A DNA stretch of 64,000 nucleotides from Neocallimastix lanati (nom. inval.) (taxonomy: Eukaryota; Neocallimastigomycota; Neocallimastigomycetes; Neocallimastigales; Neocallimastigaceae), in assembly GCA_016946835.1 (NCBI GenBank), contig JACVTC010000053.1:804501-868500 (forward strand), in the 5' to 3' direction. Both the position numbers and the translations under genes were made by a program. This document shows, piece after piece, positions 14,260-25,657 of this stretch; the first letter of the stretch is position 1, and the number at the start of each line of letters is the position of its first letter. The notes beneath the pieces are model-generated. The model was given only the letters and a program-made list of their open reading frames with translations. It did not search any database and was not told the DNA's origin.

Positions 14260-14420
14260 AAAAAATTCAATAAAATATCCGGATAATGATTTATTAATAA
14301 AAATAAAATTATTTAAATTTTTATATAATTAAATTATATACATAATAAAAATATTGAAATTCATTAAAATATATATTAATAGATTTTAATATTTTTTAAA
14401 AAACAAAATTAATTTTATAA

Positions 14421-14463
<43 letters not shown>
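13923..14463. repeat. A/T intergenic region with AAT microsatellite, poly-A and AAAT runs
   Basis: Holds an (AAT)n array right after the Asn-rich gene stop, a poly-A run at about 14230-14258 and an (AAAT)n run at about 14423-14462. No gene is seen. Confidence 0.65.
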
Positions 14464-14495
<32 letters not shown>

Positions 14496-15235
14496 CCGCA
14501 ATTATTGCAAACTTTAACTTTATTTATTCATTTATTAAGTACATATATATATATATATATTTAAAAAAAATGTACTGAATATAAAATATTAAATAAATTT
14601 AAATCTTTTATAAAAAAGATATCCTAAAATATGAAATTTTATATAATCATCTCAAAATAAAGTGTATAAATAAATTCAGAAAAAAGTTCGTATAATATGA
14701 ACCTCACCTCAAAATTATAAGATTTCTGTTTAAAAGAATTCTTATACCGAATTAGGGTTTGAATTGACAATTTGAAAGAAATTATGATCTTCTCCTTCAG
14801 ATGTATTGGCTCTACTGGCCCGTTTTAACTGCATTTTCAGCTTGCGCTTATACTTTTGGAATAGTAATCCTTGTCGAGTACGATTCCTAAGTATAATTTC
14901 TGTAAAGAGAACCGCAGATAGCACCAAGTATGACATTTATGAATAATCACCAGGAATGATTTGACTATTAAACATCACATATATAGTTTCGCACTCATTA
15001 TTCAGAAAATTACTAATATTAACATGATTATCACTATTTGATCTATTCACTACATTATTAGTAATGATACTACTATTATTAATATTAATATTTTCACTTT
15101 CAATACTATAACTACTATTATTAACAACACTATTATTATTGCTATAATTATTATTATTAAAATTACACACTTCATTACTACTATCAGAATTAGTACTTAA
15201 TTCTATATTATTAATATCTTCGACAACAGGGTCTA
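14464..15235 (-). mobile_element. LINE-type retroelement 3' end, copy A, degenerate
   Basis: On the minus strand the element ends in TTGCAATAATTGCGGCTTT followed by poly-A (poly-T at 14464-14490 on the plus strand). Upstream of the tail a decayed C-terminal coding region can be read: an Asn/Ser-rich stretch (15170-14980), then QIIPGDYS, a stop, SYLVLSAVLFTEIILR, RQGLLFQKYKRKLK and EGEDHNFFQIVNSNPN before a stop near 14742. Two further fragments with the same 3' end lie at 48811-49105 and 51685-52955. The family is called LINE-type from the poly-A tail, the 5' truncations and its association with reverse transcriptase fragments elsewhere in the window. No RT domain is present in this copy. Confidence 0.6.
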
Positions 15236-15665
15236 TGTTACTTTATGATGTTGAAAAATATTCGATAATTATAAAAATTTTTTCATGAAGATTTCAAAAT
15301 CCATAAAATATTAATAAATAAATAAATAAATAAATATTAATAAATGTATATATAGACACTGTACTTGTATGCTATGCATTATCACACCTACAATAATAAT
15401 TGTTTGGGCACTAAAGGAAATGGGTACCCATTATGTGTGTGTCTATATATTATATTATTATATATATAAAATCAAAATTTTTTTAATTTAATATATTTTT
15501 TTCTTATTTTATTTTTTACTTTTTATTTTTTGTCCATATATGTAAATAAATAAGGCATTTTATTATTATATATATATAAATTCAAAATTTTTAATTTATT
15601 TTTACTTTTTATTTTTTGTCCGTATATATAAATAAATAACGCAAATTTATTTTAAAAATAAATAA

Positions 15666-15696
<31 letters not shown>

Positions 15697-15853
15697 ATAA
15701 TAATAATATGATAATAGATTAATTATTATTATTATTATTATCATTAATTTTGCTTTTAAGATGTAATAATAAATATATTTAATATACTATTAAAATTATT
15801 ATTTAAAAAAATATAAAATTATTATTATAATTGTTATTTATTAGTTAATTTGC
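15236..15853. other. A/T-rich intergenic region
   Basis: No gene seen. It contains two related stretches (about 15470-15560 and 15580-15640) that share ATTTTTTGTCC followed by a TATATA/AAATAAATA tract, probably an old local duplication. Confidence 0.45.
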
Positions 15854-17762
15854 TTATAAAATAGAAATCTCTTTTTTGTCAGCATAGTTAATAACATTGC
15901 CAAGAATTTCAGATTCCCATTCAGATAAATTATGAGTTTGTTTGTACTTGGTACATAACTCTTTGACCTTATCAGGATTACCAGTAGAAAGAGCTAAATC
16001 AACATCCTATTTGAAGATTTAAATAAATATATTATATAAATTTTTATAACAAATATTATTTTAAGAATATCATTCAAAAATATGCATATATAATAATTTA
16101 TATCTATCTATATCTATATATATTTATAGACTCTATATTTATTCTATTATTTTCATTATTTAATAAATTTATTAATATGAATATATATATATTTTAATTT
16201 TATTTAAAAAACTTACATGACATAAATTATATTCAGCAGAATTTTCAAATACAGGGTAGGAATTAACATATTTACCAAGAATGGTAGGGAAACTATCAAA
16301 GTTATTCTTATTGACATATTTATTTAAGTTAAGAAGTGAAGCTTTACCAATACAACTGGAAACATTATACTTTAATAATGGTTCATCAACACTTCTCTTA
16401 GCAATATCTTCGAAAAGCTCAATTGCTTTTTCAGCATTATATCCACCCATTTCAGCAGCTAAATTAGCTTGGGCAAGTCTAGTTTGCATTCCACCACTAT
16501 TACCATCCATTCTATTGTATAAATTAATAGCAGAAGTATAGTTTTCTAAAGCAGTCTTTAAATTATTTTGTTTCTTAGAGAGTTGTGCCATAGATTCGTA
16601 TAATCTTGCAGCTCTTGATAAAGTTTTTTCGTTACTGGCAAATAATTTAGCAGAAGTCTTAGCATTATCATAGGCACGAGCTTTAAATAATAAAGAATAA
16701 TTTTAATTTCAAATATAAGATTATAATATTAATATATATTATATTATTTTAAGAAATATACAATAGCTGCGTTAATTTTTTTTATATTTAAATTTTATAT
16801 TAAAAAAAAAAAAAAAGAAAAAAAAAAAATTACAGTAATTTTCGTCACTTTGATAGACTTTGAAAGCATTTTCATAATTGATTGCAGCTTCATATGTATT
16901 ACGTTGCTTTTCATAGCCCTGGGCTGCTTTAATGTACAATTTACCAGCTTCATTGACTGTATTATTATCATTATTTTTTTTTCAGTTATTAATAAATATA
17001 ATATATTATAATTAAATTATAAAATAAATAGTATTATATATATTATTATTAATTTTATATTTTTACTATTATTAAATAATTTTTAGTATTAAAAAAATAA
17101 TTTAAGTAAAAAATATATACAGTTCTTTCTAGCTTTTTCTTTGTTTCCTGAGAAGACATATTCTTCAAGTTCCTTTTCAACTTCAGCAGAAGATTGTTCT
17201 GGATTACTTGAACCACTATTTCCAGTAATACTAGCAAGTAAACCACTTAATGGGTACCATGAATTACAAATACCAAGAAAAATCAATCCATTCTCAAGAG
17301 TGCAAATTGAACAAAGTGAGTAATTATCATAAGTAAAATTTGGTAAGGGAGCAATAGCTTGAGAAATTACATTATTAAATTTATTTAAAACTTTAGAACT
17401 AGTAGTACTAGTTTTTTCTTTTCTTTTTTGTTCCATGTACTTTTTAAATGATTTTTCATCTATTGAATTTGTTTAAACAAATTAATTAGAATATTAAAAT
17501 TTTTAATAATTTATTAAATACTTTTTTTTTTTTTTTTCTTTTAAATATAAATAATTCTTATGTTTATTATTTAATAACACTTTTTCTTATTTATAGTATC
17601 CATTATCAGTTTTATTGATATATATAATTTTCCTTGAAAATATTAAAAAGTAGTATTATTGTTTTGTTTTCAATGTAAAATACCTGGGTTTGTTTTGTAA
17701 CAAACAACGCATAAAGCAGCAAATAATAATAATTTCAACATTTTGCTATCTTCGTTTCCCAT
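15854..17762 (-). CDS. SNAP (Sec17/alpha-SNAP-like) protein with hydrophobic N-terminus and DUF4359-like domain
   Basis: Five exons on the minus strand: 17684-17762, 17121-17459, 16834-16956, 16217-16680 and 15854-16006. They total 1158 nt, 385 aa, with all phases closing. From about residue 120 it is a SNAP TPR-like solenoid: AGKLYIKAAQGYEKQ, RAARLYESMAQLSKK, AIELFEDIAKRSVDEPLLKY (the conserved SNAP signature region) and a C-terminal tail with LSEWESEILG. SNAPs recruit NSF/Sec18 to SNARE complexes on the cytosolic face. The N-terminal 100 residues are not SNAP: a hydrophobic helix (LKLLLFAALCVVCY), then TNPDEKSFKKYM and FTYDNYSLCSIC...LIFLGICNSWYPL, which I recall as the pattern of DUF4359-type small secreted or membrane domains. 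The DUF4359-like and SNAP parts share exon 2 without a break, so the fusion is not a splice-modelling artefact. It replaces the first SNAP hairpin with its hydrophobic membrane loop. Confidence 0.8.
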
Positions 17763-18010
17763 TGTAAAATATTTATTTAAAATATTTTTAATAAAGATAA
17801 TAAATGGATTAATTTTTTTAATAAAGTTTGAAAATTAAAATAAACAAATAATTCTTTTAATAAAGACAATATTATATAAAACAAAATATTTTTATTATAA
17901 ATATTATTTATAAAATTATAAAATTAATTAGATTTAATCAATTAAAATACCTTTTTTTTTTTTTTTTTTAAAAAAATATTAAAAAAAGGGAATTATAATA
18001 TTTTTTTTAA

Positions 18011-18046
<36 letters not shown>

Positions 18047-19514
18047 GTTTACTTTATTATATTTTACTTTATTATTATTGTTATTTTTTATTGTAATTCT
18101 TTTACAAATAATACAAAAAATAAAAATAAAAATAAAATAGGTATATTACATATATTAACTATATAAAATCATTATTATATAAATGAATATATAAATGAAT
18201 TTTTATAATTAAAATAACCAGTTATATTTAATGTAAAAAAGTTTATTTATAATTAATTTATAATATAAAATTATGATTAAAATTATAATTTTAATAATAA
18301 GATTTTCATTCATTATGTAATGAATTATTATGGATTAATTTATTATAGATATTTATTTTTTTTTTTGTCATTAAAGAATTTATAAATTTAAATATAAGCA
18401 ACTATTATTATATTTATTATATATATTTAATAATTGAGTTGTACAATTAATAGAAATGGAAAGATCAAATAAAAATTTAATAGAATATAAAATTACAAAT
18501 TTATTCAATATTATTCATAGAAAATATATAAATTTTAATTTTCGTTTTAAAATTACAAAATAAAATTTTAGTACAATCTTAATATTATATATTTTGTTAC
18601 AATAAAATTTTAGCATATTATATTTTTGACGATTTTAATATTATAACAAATTCTCTAATAAAGTTTTATAAAATATATTTCATTCAAACCACTTCAAATA
18701 GTAATTATATATTCACTAAAGATACCACTTTTAAATAAATTCAATAAATTCACGAATATAGCGAAAATTTAATTATAAATTCATATTTTAACAAATTAAA
18801 ATATGTTAAGTTAAATAAAAAAAAAAAGTATAAACATATTTTAATTTGTTAAAATATGAATTTATAATTAAACTTATAGCAAAAATTTAATTATAAACAA
18901 ATTCAATAAATTCACAATTATAGCAAAAATTTAATTATAATTTCATACTTTTTTTTTTTTTTAATTTTAGATAGTATTAATATAACTCAATTAAATTCTA
19001 TTAACTCACGAACATAGTTATAATTTATTTACCAAAACATTTATTAACTATTAAATCACAAACATAGTAAATATTTATTTACAAAAACATTTATTAACTA
19101 AAGATACCACTTTTTAAATAAATTCAATAAATTCACGAATATTACAAAAATTATTATAAATTCTAAATAAATTCAATAAATTCACGAATATAGCAAAAAT
19201 TTAATTATTAATTCATAAAAATTTAATTATAAATTCATATTAACAAATTAAAATATGTAAACTTTTTTTTATTTATTTATTTATTTATTTATTTTTAGAT
19301 AGTATTATATTTTTTTTTATTTATTTTTAAATAGTATTAATATTAACTCAATTAATATTTCATATAATCACTAATTTTTTTTTTTTTTGTTTGAATTTTT
19401 TTTTTTTTTCTAACTTTCTTTAAATTTATGATAGTAAATTCTTATCGTTAAATTTTCATTAAAATCATTTCTAAATTTCACTTATTATAATTTTTGTTTA
19501 TCATATATTAATAT
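17763..19514. other. gene-free A/T region with repeated TTCAATAAATTCACGAATAT blocks
   Basis: No coding region is supported. From about 18,680 to 19,260 a block with TTCAATAAATTCACGAATAT and AAAATTTAATTATAAATTC recurs several times (near 18,739, 18,900, 19,125 and 19,168), and a long perfect inverted repeat lies inside it. Confidence 0.55.
18768..18872. repeat. perfect inverted repeat, 40-bp arms, 25-nt spacer
   Basis: The left arm 18768-18807 is the exact reverse complement of the right arm 18833-18872 over all 40 positions. The spacer is mostly poly-A. It could fold into a long hairpin or mark a fold-back element. Confidence 0.9.
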
Positions 19515-19658
19515 ACAACTATATTATATTAATTCACATTTCAAATTTCAACCTTTAATTGCTTAATTCTTCTATATTTAATTTTTACAACTATATTATA
19601 TTAATTCACATTTCAAATTTCAACCTTTAATTGCTTAATTCTTCTATATTTAATTTTT
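19515..19658. repeat. two identical 72-bp tandem copies downstream of the sugar transporter
   Basis: Unit 19515-19586 is repeated without mismatch at 19587-19658. It lies just beyond the 3' end of the minus-strand sugar transporter gene, with a poly-T run between. Confidence 0.9.
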
Positions 19659-19686
19659 TTTTGAATCTGGATCACATTATTATATT

Positions 19687-19717
<31 letters not shown>

Positions 19718-19796
19718 GTTGAAACGAAATCTTTTTTTATATTTTTATATTAATGATCATTTTTTATATTAATTTTTTTTAATATTAATGATGCAC

Positions 19797-21314
19797 TTAA
19801 GCTTTACCAGCCATCTTAGCATCCATTTCATCGATACTAAGACCCTTACATTCAATAACATAGAATTGAGAGTAAATCCAGGCAAGGAGACAAGCAAAAG
19901 CGAAAAGAAGGAAAGTTTTAGTAGACCAGGCCTTCATAAGAGCTGGACCGACGAAAGCAATAATCCAATTGTTTAAGAAATTAGAAACAGTACCAACAGC
20001 TGAACCCTTAACTCTGACACGGAGTGGGAAAACTTCAGCTTGGTAGACCCATGGAACTGGACCCCAGGTCCAGGCGAAGGAGAAGACGAATAAGAAGACA
20101 GAAGCTACAGCAAGATATTGCCAGACCTTACCATTATTAGTTTGGGTAGAGCAAGCCCAGGTAGAGATGTGGAAGACCATCATCATAAGAGCACCGATAA
20201 CTAATAAAGTCTTACGACCTAATCTTTCAATACCCCACATACCTGGGAAAGTAGAAACGAAGTTAACAAAGTTATTAATAATTGGAAGAACAACAGTGGA
20301 CATGAACTTTGAGAAACCGATTTCATCGTAAATTTGTGATTGATAGTACATAATAACGTTAATACCAGTCCATTGTTGGAAGAGTTGCATTAAGAAAGTA
20401 ATGAAAGTACGACGACGAATAACTGGTGAGAAAAGTTCACCGAATGAGGATGAACCAGCAGCACGAGTAGCAGCAACATCTTCTTGGATAGCTTTAAGTT
20501 CACTTTGGACGAGTTCATCAGAAGTAGTAGCAGCATTAAGTTTAGCTAAAACTTCAACAGCTTCTTCATCACGGTCCTTAGAACATAACCAACGTGGAGA
20601 CTTTGGAAGGAAACTCATAAGAATAGCAAGACCAAGACCTGGAATAACTTGGAATAAAAGAGCAAATCTCCATTCGAAGTTTGCAACTTCACCCCAGATA
20701 TCTTTTCTAGTTTCACCTAAACCTTTTGGAGTAGAATTAGTGTAGTACCATACAATGGAGTTAATTATGGCAGCTACAATAATACCGAAAGTGGTCATAA
20801 GTTGGTAACAAGAAGAAAGAGTACCTCTGATCTTAGCTGGAGCAACTTCTGAAATATAAGTTGGACAAAGAACACCATTACAACCAATGGAAAGACCAGT
20901 GATAAGACGACCAACGGCAATCATAGCCCAGTGACGAGCAGAAATACCTTGAATGATAGCACCACAAGTGAAAATACAAGCACCAATCATGATAGTTCTT
21001 TGACGACCGTACTTTTCACCAAGGTAAGTAGCCATAAGAGCACCACAAAGGGCACCAAGTACAAAACTAGATGTAATAAGACCTTCAAGGGTAGCCTTAT
21101 TATTGGCTTCATCTAACTTACGGTACATCATCTTAGCCTTATCAGTAGTTTCTTTACCATTTTCATCAAGAGCAGCACCACTCCAACTGTGGAATTTGAA
21201 GAAGATACGGAAGGCGTCCATAACAAGGACAACATTCATGACACCAACTTCATAACCAAAAAGAAGACCACCAAATGAGGCAGTTAAAGCAACTAAAAAT
21301 TGAAACTTGTTCAT
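19797..21314 (-). CDS. MFS sugar (hexose) transporter
   Basis: Intronless, 505 aa, 12 predicted membrane segments, so a full-length member of the sugar porter family in the plasma membrane. Signatures: GEKYGRQ (99-105), GRLITGLSIG (135-144), PTYISEVAPAKIRG (151-164), PKSPRWL (237-243, variant of PESPRWL), QQWTGINVIMYY (313-324), GIERLGRK (361-368) and WGPVPWVYQAEVFPLRVRVKG-type motif (417-437). The QQxTGxN signature is typical of hexose carriers; exact substrate and coupling (uniport or proton symport) cannot be read. Codon use is markedly richer in G and C than in neighbouring genes (many GGT, GCC, AAG, ATC and TTC codons), as in highly expressed genes. A single exon among intron-rich neighbours is also notable. 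The ATG is followed directly upstream by a poly-T/A tract, so this start is the natural one. Confidence 0.95.
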   Translation of the reverse strand: MNKFQFLVALTASFGGLLFGYEVGVMNVVLVMDAFRIFFKFHSWSGAALDENGKETTDKAKMMYRKLDEANNKATLEGLITSSFVLGALCGALMATYLGEKYGRQRTIMIGACIFTCGAIIQGISARHWAMIAVGRLITGLSIGCNGVLCPTYISEVAPAKIRGTLSSCYQLMTTFGIIVAAIINSIVWYYTNSTPKGLGETRKDIWGEVANFEWRFALLFQVIPGLGLAILMSFLPKSPRWLCSKDRDEEAVEVLAKLNAATTSDELVQSELKAIQEDVAATRAAGSSSFGELFSPVIRRRTFITFLMQLFQQWTGINVIMYYQSQIYDEIGFSKFMSTVVLPIINNFVNFVSTFPGMWGIERLGRKTLLVIGALMMMVFHISTWACSTQTNNGKVWQYLAVASVFLFVFSFAWTWGPVPWVYQAEVFPLRVRVKGSAVGTVSNFLNNWIIAFVGPALMKAWSTKTFLLFAFACLLAWIYSQFYVIECKGLSIDEMDAKMAGKA

Positions 21315-23137
21315 TTTTTTTTTTTTTTTAAATAAACTTAACTTAATAATATATAATAAACAAAAGCTTATTGAAGTTCCAAAAACTTTGAATATTTTCA
21401 GTCTTTTTATACAAAACCGAATTAAATTAAATCAAAATCATAGGTTTGAGTATATATATTAAATTTACAGTAATATATTGTTTTTGTATTGTTGGAGTAT
21501 ATTTATAGAATAGTAACTCCATAGAAATTCAATTAACCTTTATTTAATTTCAATTTAATATAGACTATATTCATAATATATTGATTACAATAAATTTTAC
21601 ATTAAAATGTCAATTTCATTGGACAAATTCTATAAATAAATTTATACGTTACACAATAGATATTACTTTTTTTTTTTTTTTGGTAAATAAACTTAATTAA
21701 AATTTAAAATACCTTTACTATTTTTTAACAAAGTTATATTATAATAAAATATATTTTTTTAAAAAAATTAAAAAATTGAAAAAAAAATACAATAAAATAT
21801 ATTTTTTTAAAAAAATTAAAAAATTGAAAAAAAAATACAAGATAAAATAAAACTCAATATAGACAATAAATTATTTATAATCATATTTTTATTTTTTTTT
21901 ATAAATCCATATTTTAAAATTTATTTACTTGAAATTAAAACATTCGAATATATGATTGAACATTCGTTTATATTTATATTAAAAACATTAAATACTATAT
22001 TTTAATATATTATTTTGAAAAATAAAAAATAATTAATTCTTCATTATTATTACTATTATTATTATTATTATAATAATTATAATAATAGTTAATAATAAGT
22101 GTTATTTTTTTTTTTAAATTATTAATTTATTTCTTGACTTCAGTTGTTCTATGCTCTATTCCTATAATATTAAAATAAATACAATAAATTATTAAATATA
22201 CAATGAAATTAGTTTTGAATTTTAATAATTTTGTTTATTAATGATTTGTCTGGAACATTTTTTGATATTTATCATATATTACTATCTAAAACATTTATTA
22301 ACTCATTTTTGTATTATTATTATTATAATTATTATTATTTTATAAAATATTAAATACTGAATTATATAGTACAATTTTGTATTTATTGTATTTCAATTAA
22401 AATAATGAAAAATAATAAATAAAACAGAAATAATAGTAGTGGAAAAATTTCTATAAATATATAATTGTAATAATAATAGAAAAATTAAAAAATTTAAAAA
22501 TTTTATAATATTAAAATTATTAATTATTTATTTTTAATCAATAAAATTAAAATTATAAAATTAAAATATTAAAAATATTTAAAAATAAAAAAATTTTTTA
22601 ATCTATAATGATTAAAAATAATTTTTTAATTATTATATTTTTATATTATTATATTTACATAATTTTTAGATACTATTATAAATTATCTAAAAAACTAATA
22701 TGGAATTAATTATAAAGAAATAATTTTATAAATAGATTTTATTTATATTCCGAATTCAATTATTTTTTTTAGGTTATTATAATTCTCAATAATTATTATT
22801 TATTTTATATTATCACCATTAATTATATTTTTTTTAATAAAATATAAATAAGAAAAAACAAAATTTATTCCTATTTATATTCCAAATAACTTTTAATTCT
22901 CAACAATTATTATTTATTTTATAATAACCAAAAAAAAAGAAAACTATAACAATTATTGGTAATCAAAATTTGGAATATAAATGAATAAATTCTCAATAAT
23001 TATTGTTTATTTTATAATAACCAAAAAAAAAATTATTATTATTCAAAAAAGAAAAAAAAAAAGTAATATATTATTATTTATTAAATTTTTAATGTAGAAA
23101 AAAAAATTACTTCAAAAATTTTTTAAAAAAAATTTTT
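21315..23137. other. gene-free A/T region upstream of the sugar transporter
   Basis: Contains the presumed transporter promoter (right of 21,314), a 48-bp tandem duplication at about 21,743-21,840, AAT and TAA repeats, and no supported gene. Confidence 0.55.
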
Positions 23138-23217
23138 ACGATCATATAATAAAAATTTATTTAATTTTTATTATATGATCGTATAAAAAGATTTATACGA
23201 ACGTATAAATCTTTTTA
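23138..23217. repeat. two adjacent perfect hairpins
   Basis: Hairpin 1: 23138-23157 pairs perfectly with 23163-23182 (20 bp, 5-nt loop). Hairpin 2: 23184-23199 pairs with 23202-23217 (16 bp, 2-nt loop AA). They are separated by one base. Confidence 0.9.
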
Positions 23218-23559
23218 AAGTTAGTATTATTTATATATTATTTAATTTTATAATGATCTATCTTTTAATATTTTAATATTTAAATATTTTTATAATTATT
23301 AATTATTTTTTATTTAAATTTAATATTTTCTTTAAAATGATTTAATTTTCTTTTATTTAATTACCCAAACAAAACGATAAAGGTTCCATTAAATACGATA
23401 TTTGTAAGTATTTTTGTGAAGGAATTTTCGTATTAACTTATTCTTTAACTAATTGTACTTATTTTGCTATTACTAATATTAATTATTCTTTATTTTAAAT
23501 ATTCTTTATTTAATTATAATTTTATTAGTTTGCTATCATACAGAAAGAATTAATTTAAA

Positions 23560-23801
23560 CCTAAAATTATTTAAATATATCATTAAAATAATGCTTTTAG
23601 GTTCATTTTTTCAGAGGATGTCTTCCCTAGAATTCAACATTTATTGATACTTATTAATAAGTATCAATAAATGTTAAATTAATTAATAAGTAGTTCTCTA
23701 CTAATATTAAATATAATAGAAATATAATTATTAATTATTATCATATGTTTTCACATATGACTTTAACTGTAACATTGTGTAACATTATATTATTTACCTA
23801 A

Positions 23802-23850
<49 letters not shown>

Positions 23851-23945
23851 GATTTTATTTTATTTAAAATGATTATATAGAATTATTACCTAAAATTATT
23901 AAAATATGTCATTATTAAAATATTTTTAGGTTCTCCTTAAAATAC
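23560..23945. repeat. dispersed inverted-repeat units with CCTAAAA...TTTTAGG ends
   Basis: A stretch beginning CCTAAAATTATT and ending TTTTAGGTTC occurs at about 23,560-23,606 and again, diverged, at about 23,891-23,937. The ends of each unit are inverted relative to each other. A 40-bp perfect palindrome (23636-23675) and an (ATT)n array (23,805-23,850) lie between them. Confidence 0.6.
23636..23675. repeat. 40-bp perfect palindrome with no spacer
   Basis: Positions 23636-23655 and 23656-23675 are exact reverse complements; the centre is TTATTAATAA. It starts AACATTTATTG and ends CAATAAATGTT. Confidence 0.95.
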
Positions 23946-24214
23946 AACTTACCAAAAGTCAATAAAATACTAAAGTCAAAAATTTGATTATTTATATATA
24001 TATGTTATAATTTGAAGTAAATTGTTGATTATTTATGTGTATATAATAATTATATTTTTAATATATATTTAGAGTAAATTAATATATACATATATTTTAT
24101 AAAACTATTATTAATAATAGTTTGTATATATAAATTATATATAAATTATTAGATTTTTAATCTTTATAATGATTATAATCATTATTTTTTACATTTATAA
24201 TAACATCAATTTAA

Positions 24215-25657
24215 TGTACAAGCCACATTGAAAAAGTATAAAACATGTTATTTAAAATAATTTACTCTTTATAACTCTATAATAAAGTTGATATAATTAT
24301 TAAACCCGAATTTTACAACTCAAGTGTATTCTTTTAGTCGGACATAAAATACGTCAACCTGGAAAAGAAATAAAATAATTGCTATGATAAAAGTTGCTAT
24401 GATAAAACGAGTAATTACATATATTAAATGAGTAAATAATAACAATATTATTAATGGGGAAGGCTATAGATCATAGATCCCATACTAAATAAATAAATAA
24501 CAATTAAATTAATATTCTCATTATATTAAGGGTGATATAATATAAATGAATGGTAATTCCAAGAGTAAAATAGGTACTTTCAAATAATAACACAATATTA
24601 TAAAATCTAGAATGAAATAGATTTATATAATAACTTACTATAATAATTAAATAAAACCTTAAGTTATATACAATAAATGACGTTTATTCATCTATAAAAT
24701 ATGCGAATATTTTATTTATGAGAAAATCCAAATATTTAAAATACTTTTAAGAAATTAGGATTTTAAGGGGAATTAAGACCATAAAATATTAATGAAATTA
24801 CTTTCTTAAATTCTTTTAGCAATTATATCTACTATGAAAGTTTAAGAAATATTGCATTATATAAGGAAACTAATGAAAATTAACAAAACTGAATTAACCC
24901 CTGTAAAATATGTTATATAATATATTTTAAAAAATTCTATTAAATCTAAAACTTAAAAGACTTTGAATAGATACTTAGGCATATATAAATTATTATACCT
25001 AAAAGACTCCAAGAGGACACTTAGATATCTTCTGAATATAAAAAGCTATTTTATTAAACTAAACAAATAAATCAAGTTAAACAAACGAATAAAAATTTAA
25101 AATGATAGAAACCAAAGATAGTTAGTCATAAATAATGAATAATTGTTGTAAAACCTAAAGAGTATTCAATCAAAATTAATTAAAACTTGAATAATAAATT
25201 ACCTATTAATTATGGTTTATTCATTAATCCATAAAACGTCAAATATCAAATATAAAAATACAAGGTAATATAGTTAAAAATAAAATCAAGCAAATATACA
25301 AAGTATATAAATAAAAATATACAATTAATAATGAATATATTAAAAAATATTCTTATGATAAAAATAAAATTCATATAATATATAAATTTAATAATAATAT
25401 GATTTACACATATTCGCCTAGCAAACCAAATTATATTCATTGTGAAATAATTAGGTTTGAAGGTAATGTTAGAATATGTGAAATAATGAGAAATAAACTT
25501 CAAATGTATTGAAGAATATAGTGTAAATTATTGTATAAGTCACATTGTAAAAGTATAAAATATATTATTTGAAATAATTCACTCTTTATGTAACTCTTTA
25601 TCCTAAAACATATTAAGAGTTGTGAAATTTGGGTTTAATAATTATATCAACTTTATT
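24215..25657. mobile_element. possible non-coding mobile element with repeated ends
   Basis: A roughly 65-bp block starting TGTA(C/T)AAG(C/T)CACATTG is found at 24215-24280 and, in the same orientation, at 25532-25598. Next to each lies a 41-bp sequence (24281-24321 and 25617-25657) that is inverted between the two ends. The interior of about 1.2 kb is less A/T-pure than its surroundings (for example ATGGGGAAGGCTATAG near 24,456) and has no open frame. It could be a decayed LTR-type or fold-back element; no coding sequence proves this. Confidence 0.45.

Noticed and set aside
19788-21116. Plus-strand open frames inside the sugar transporter
   Set aside because: Antisense of a clear full-length MFS protein; caused by its higher GC content.
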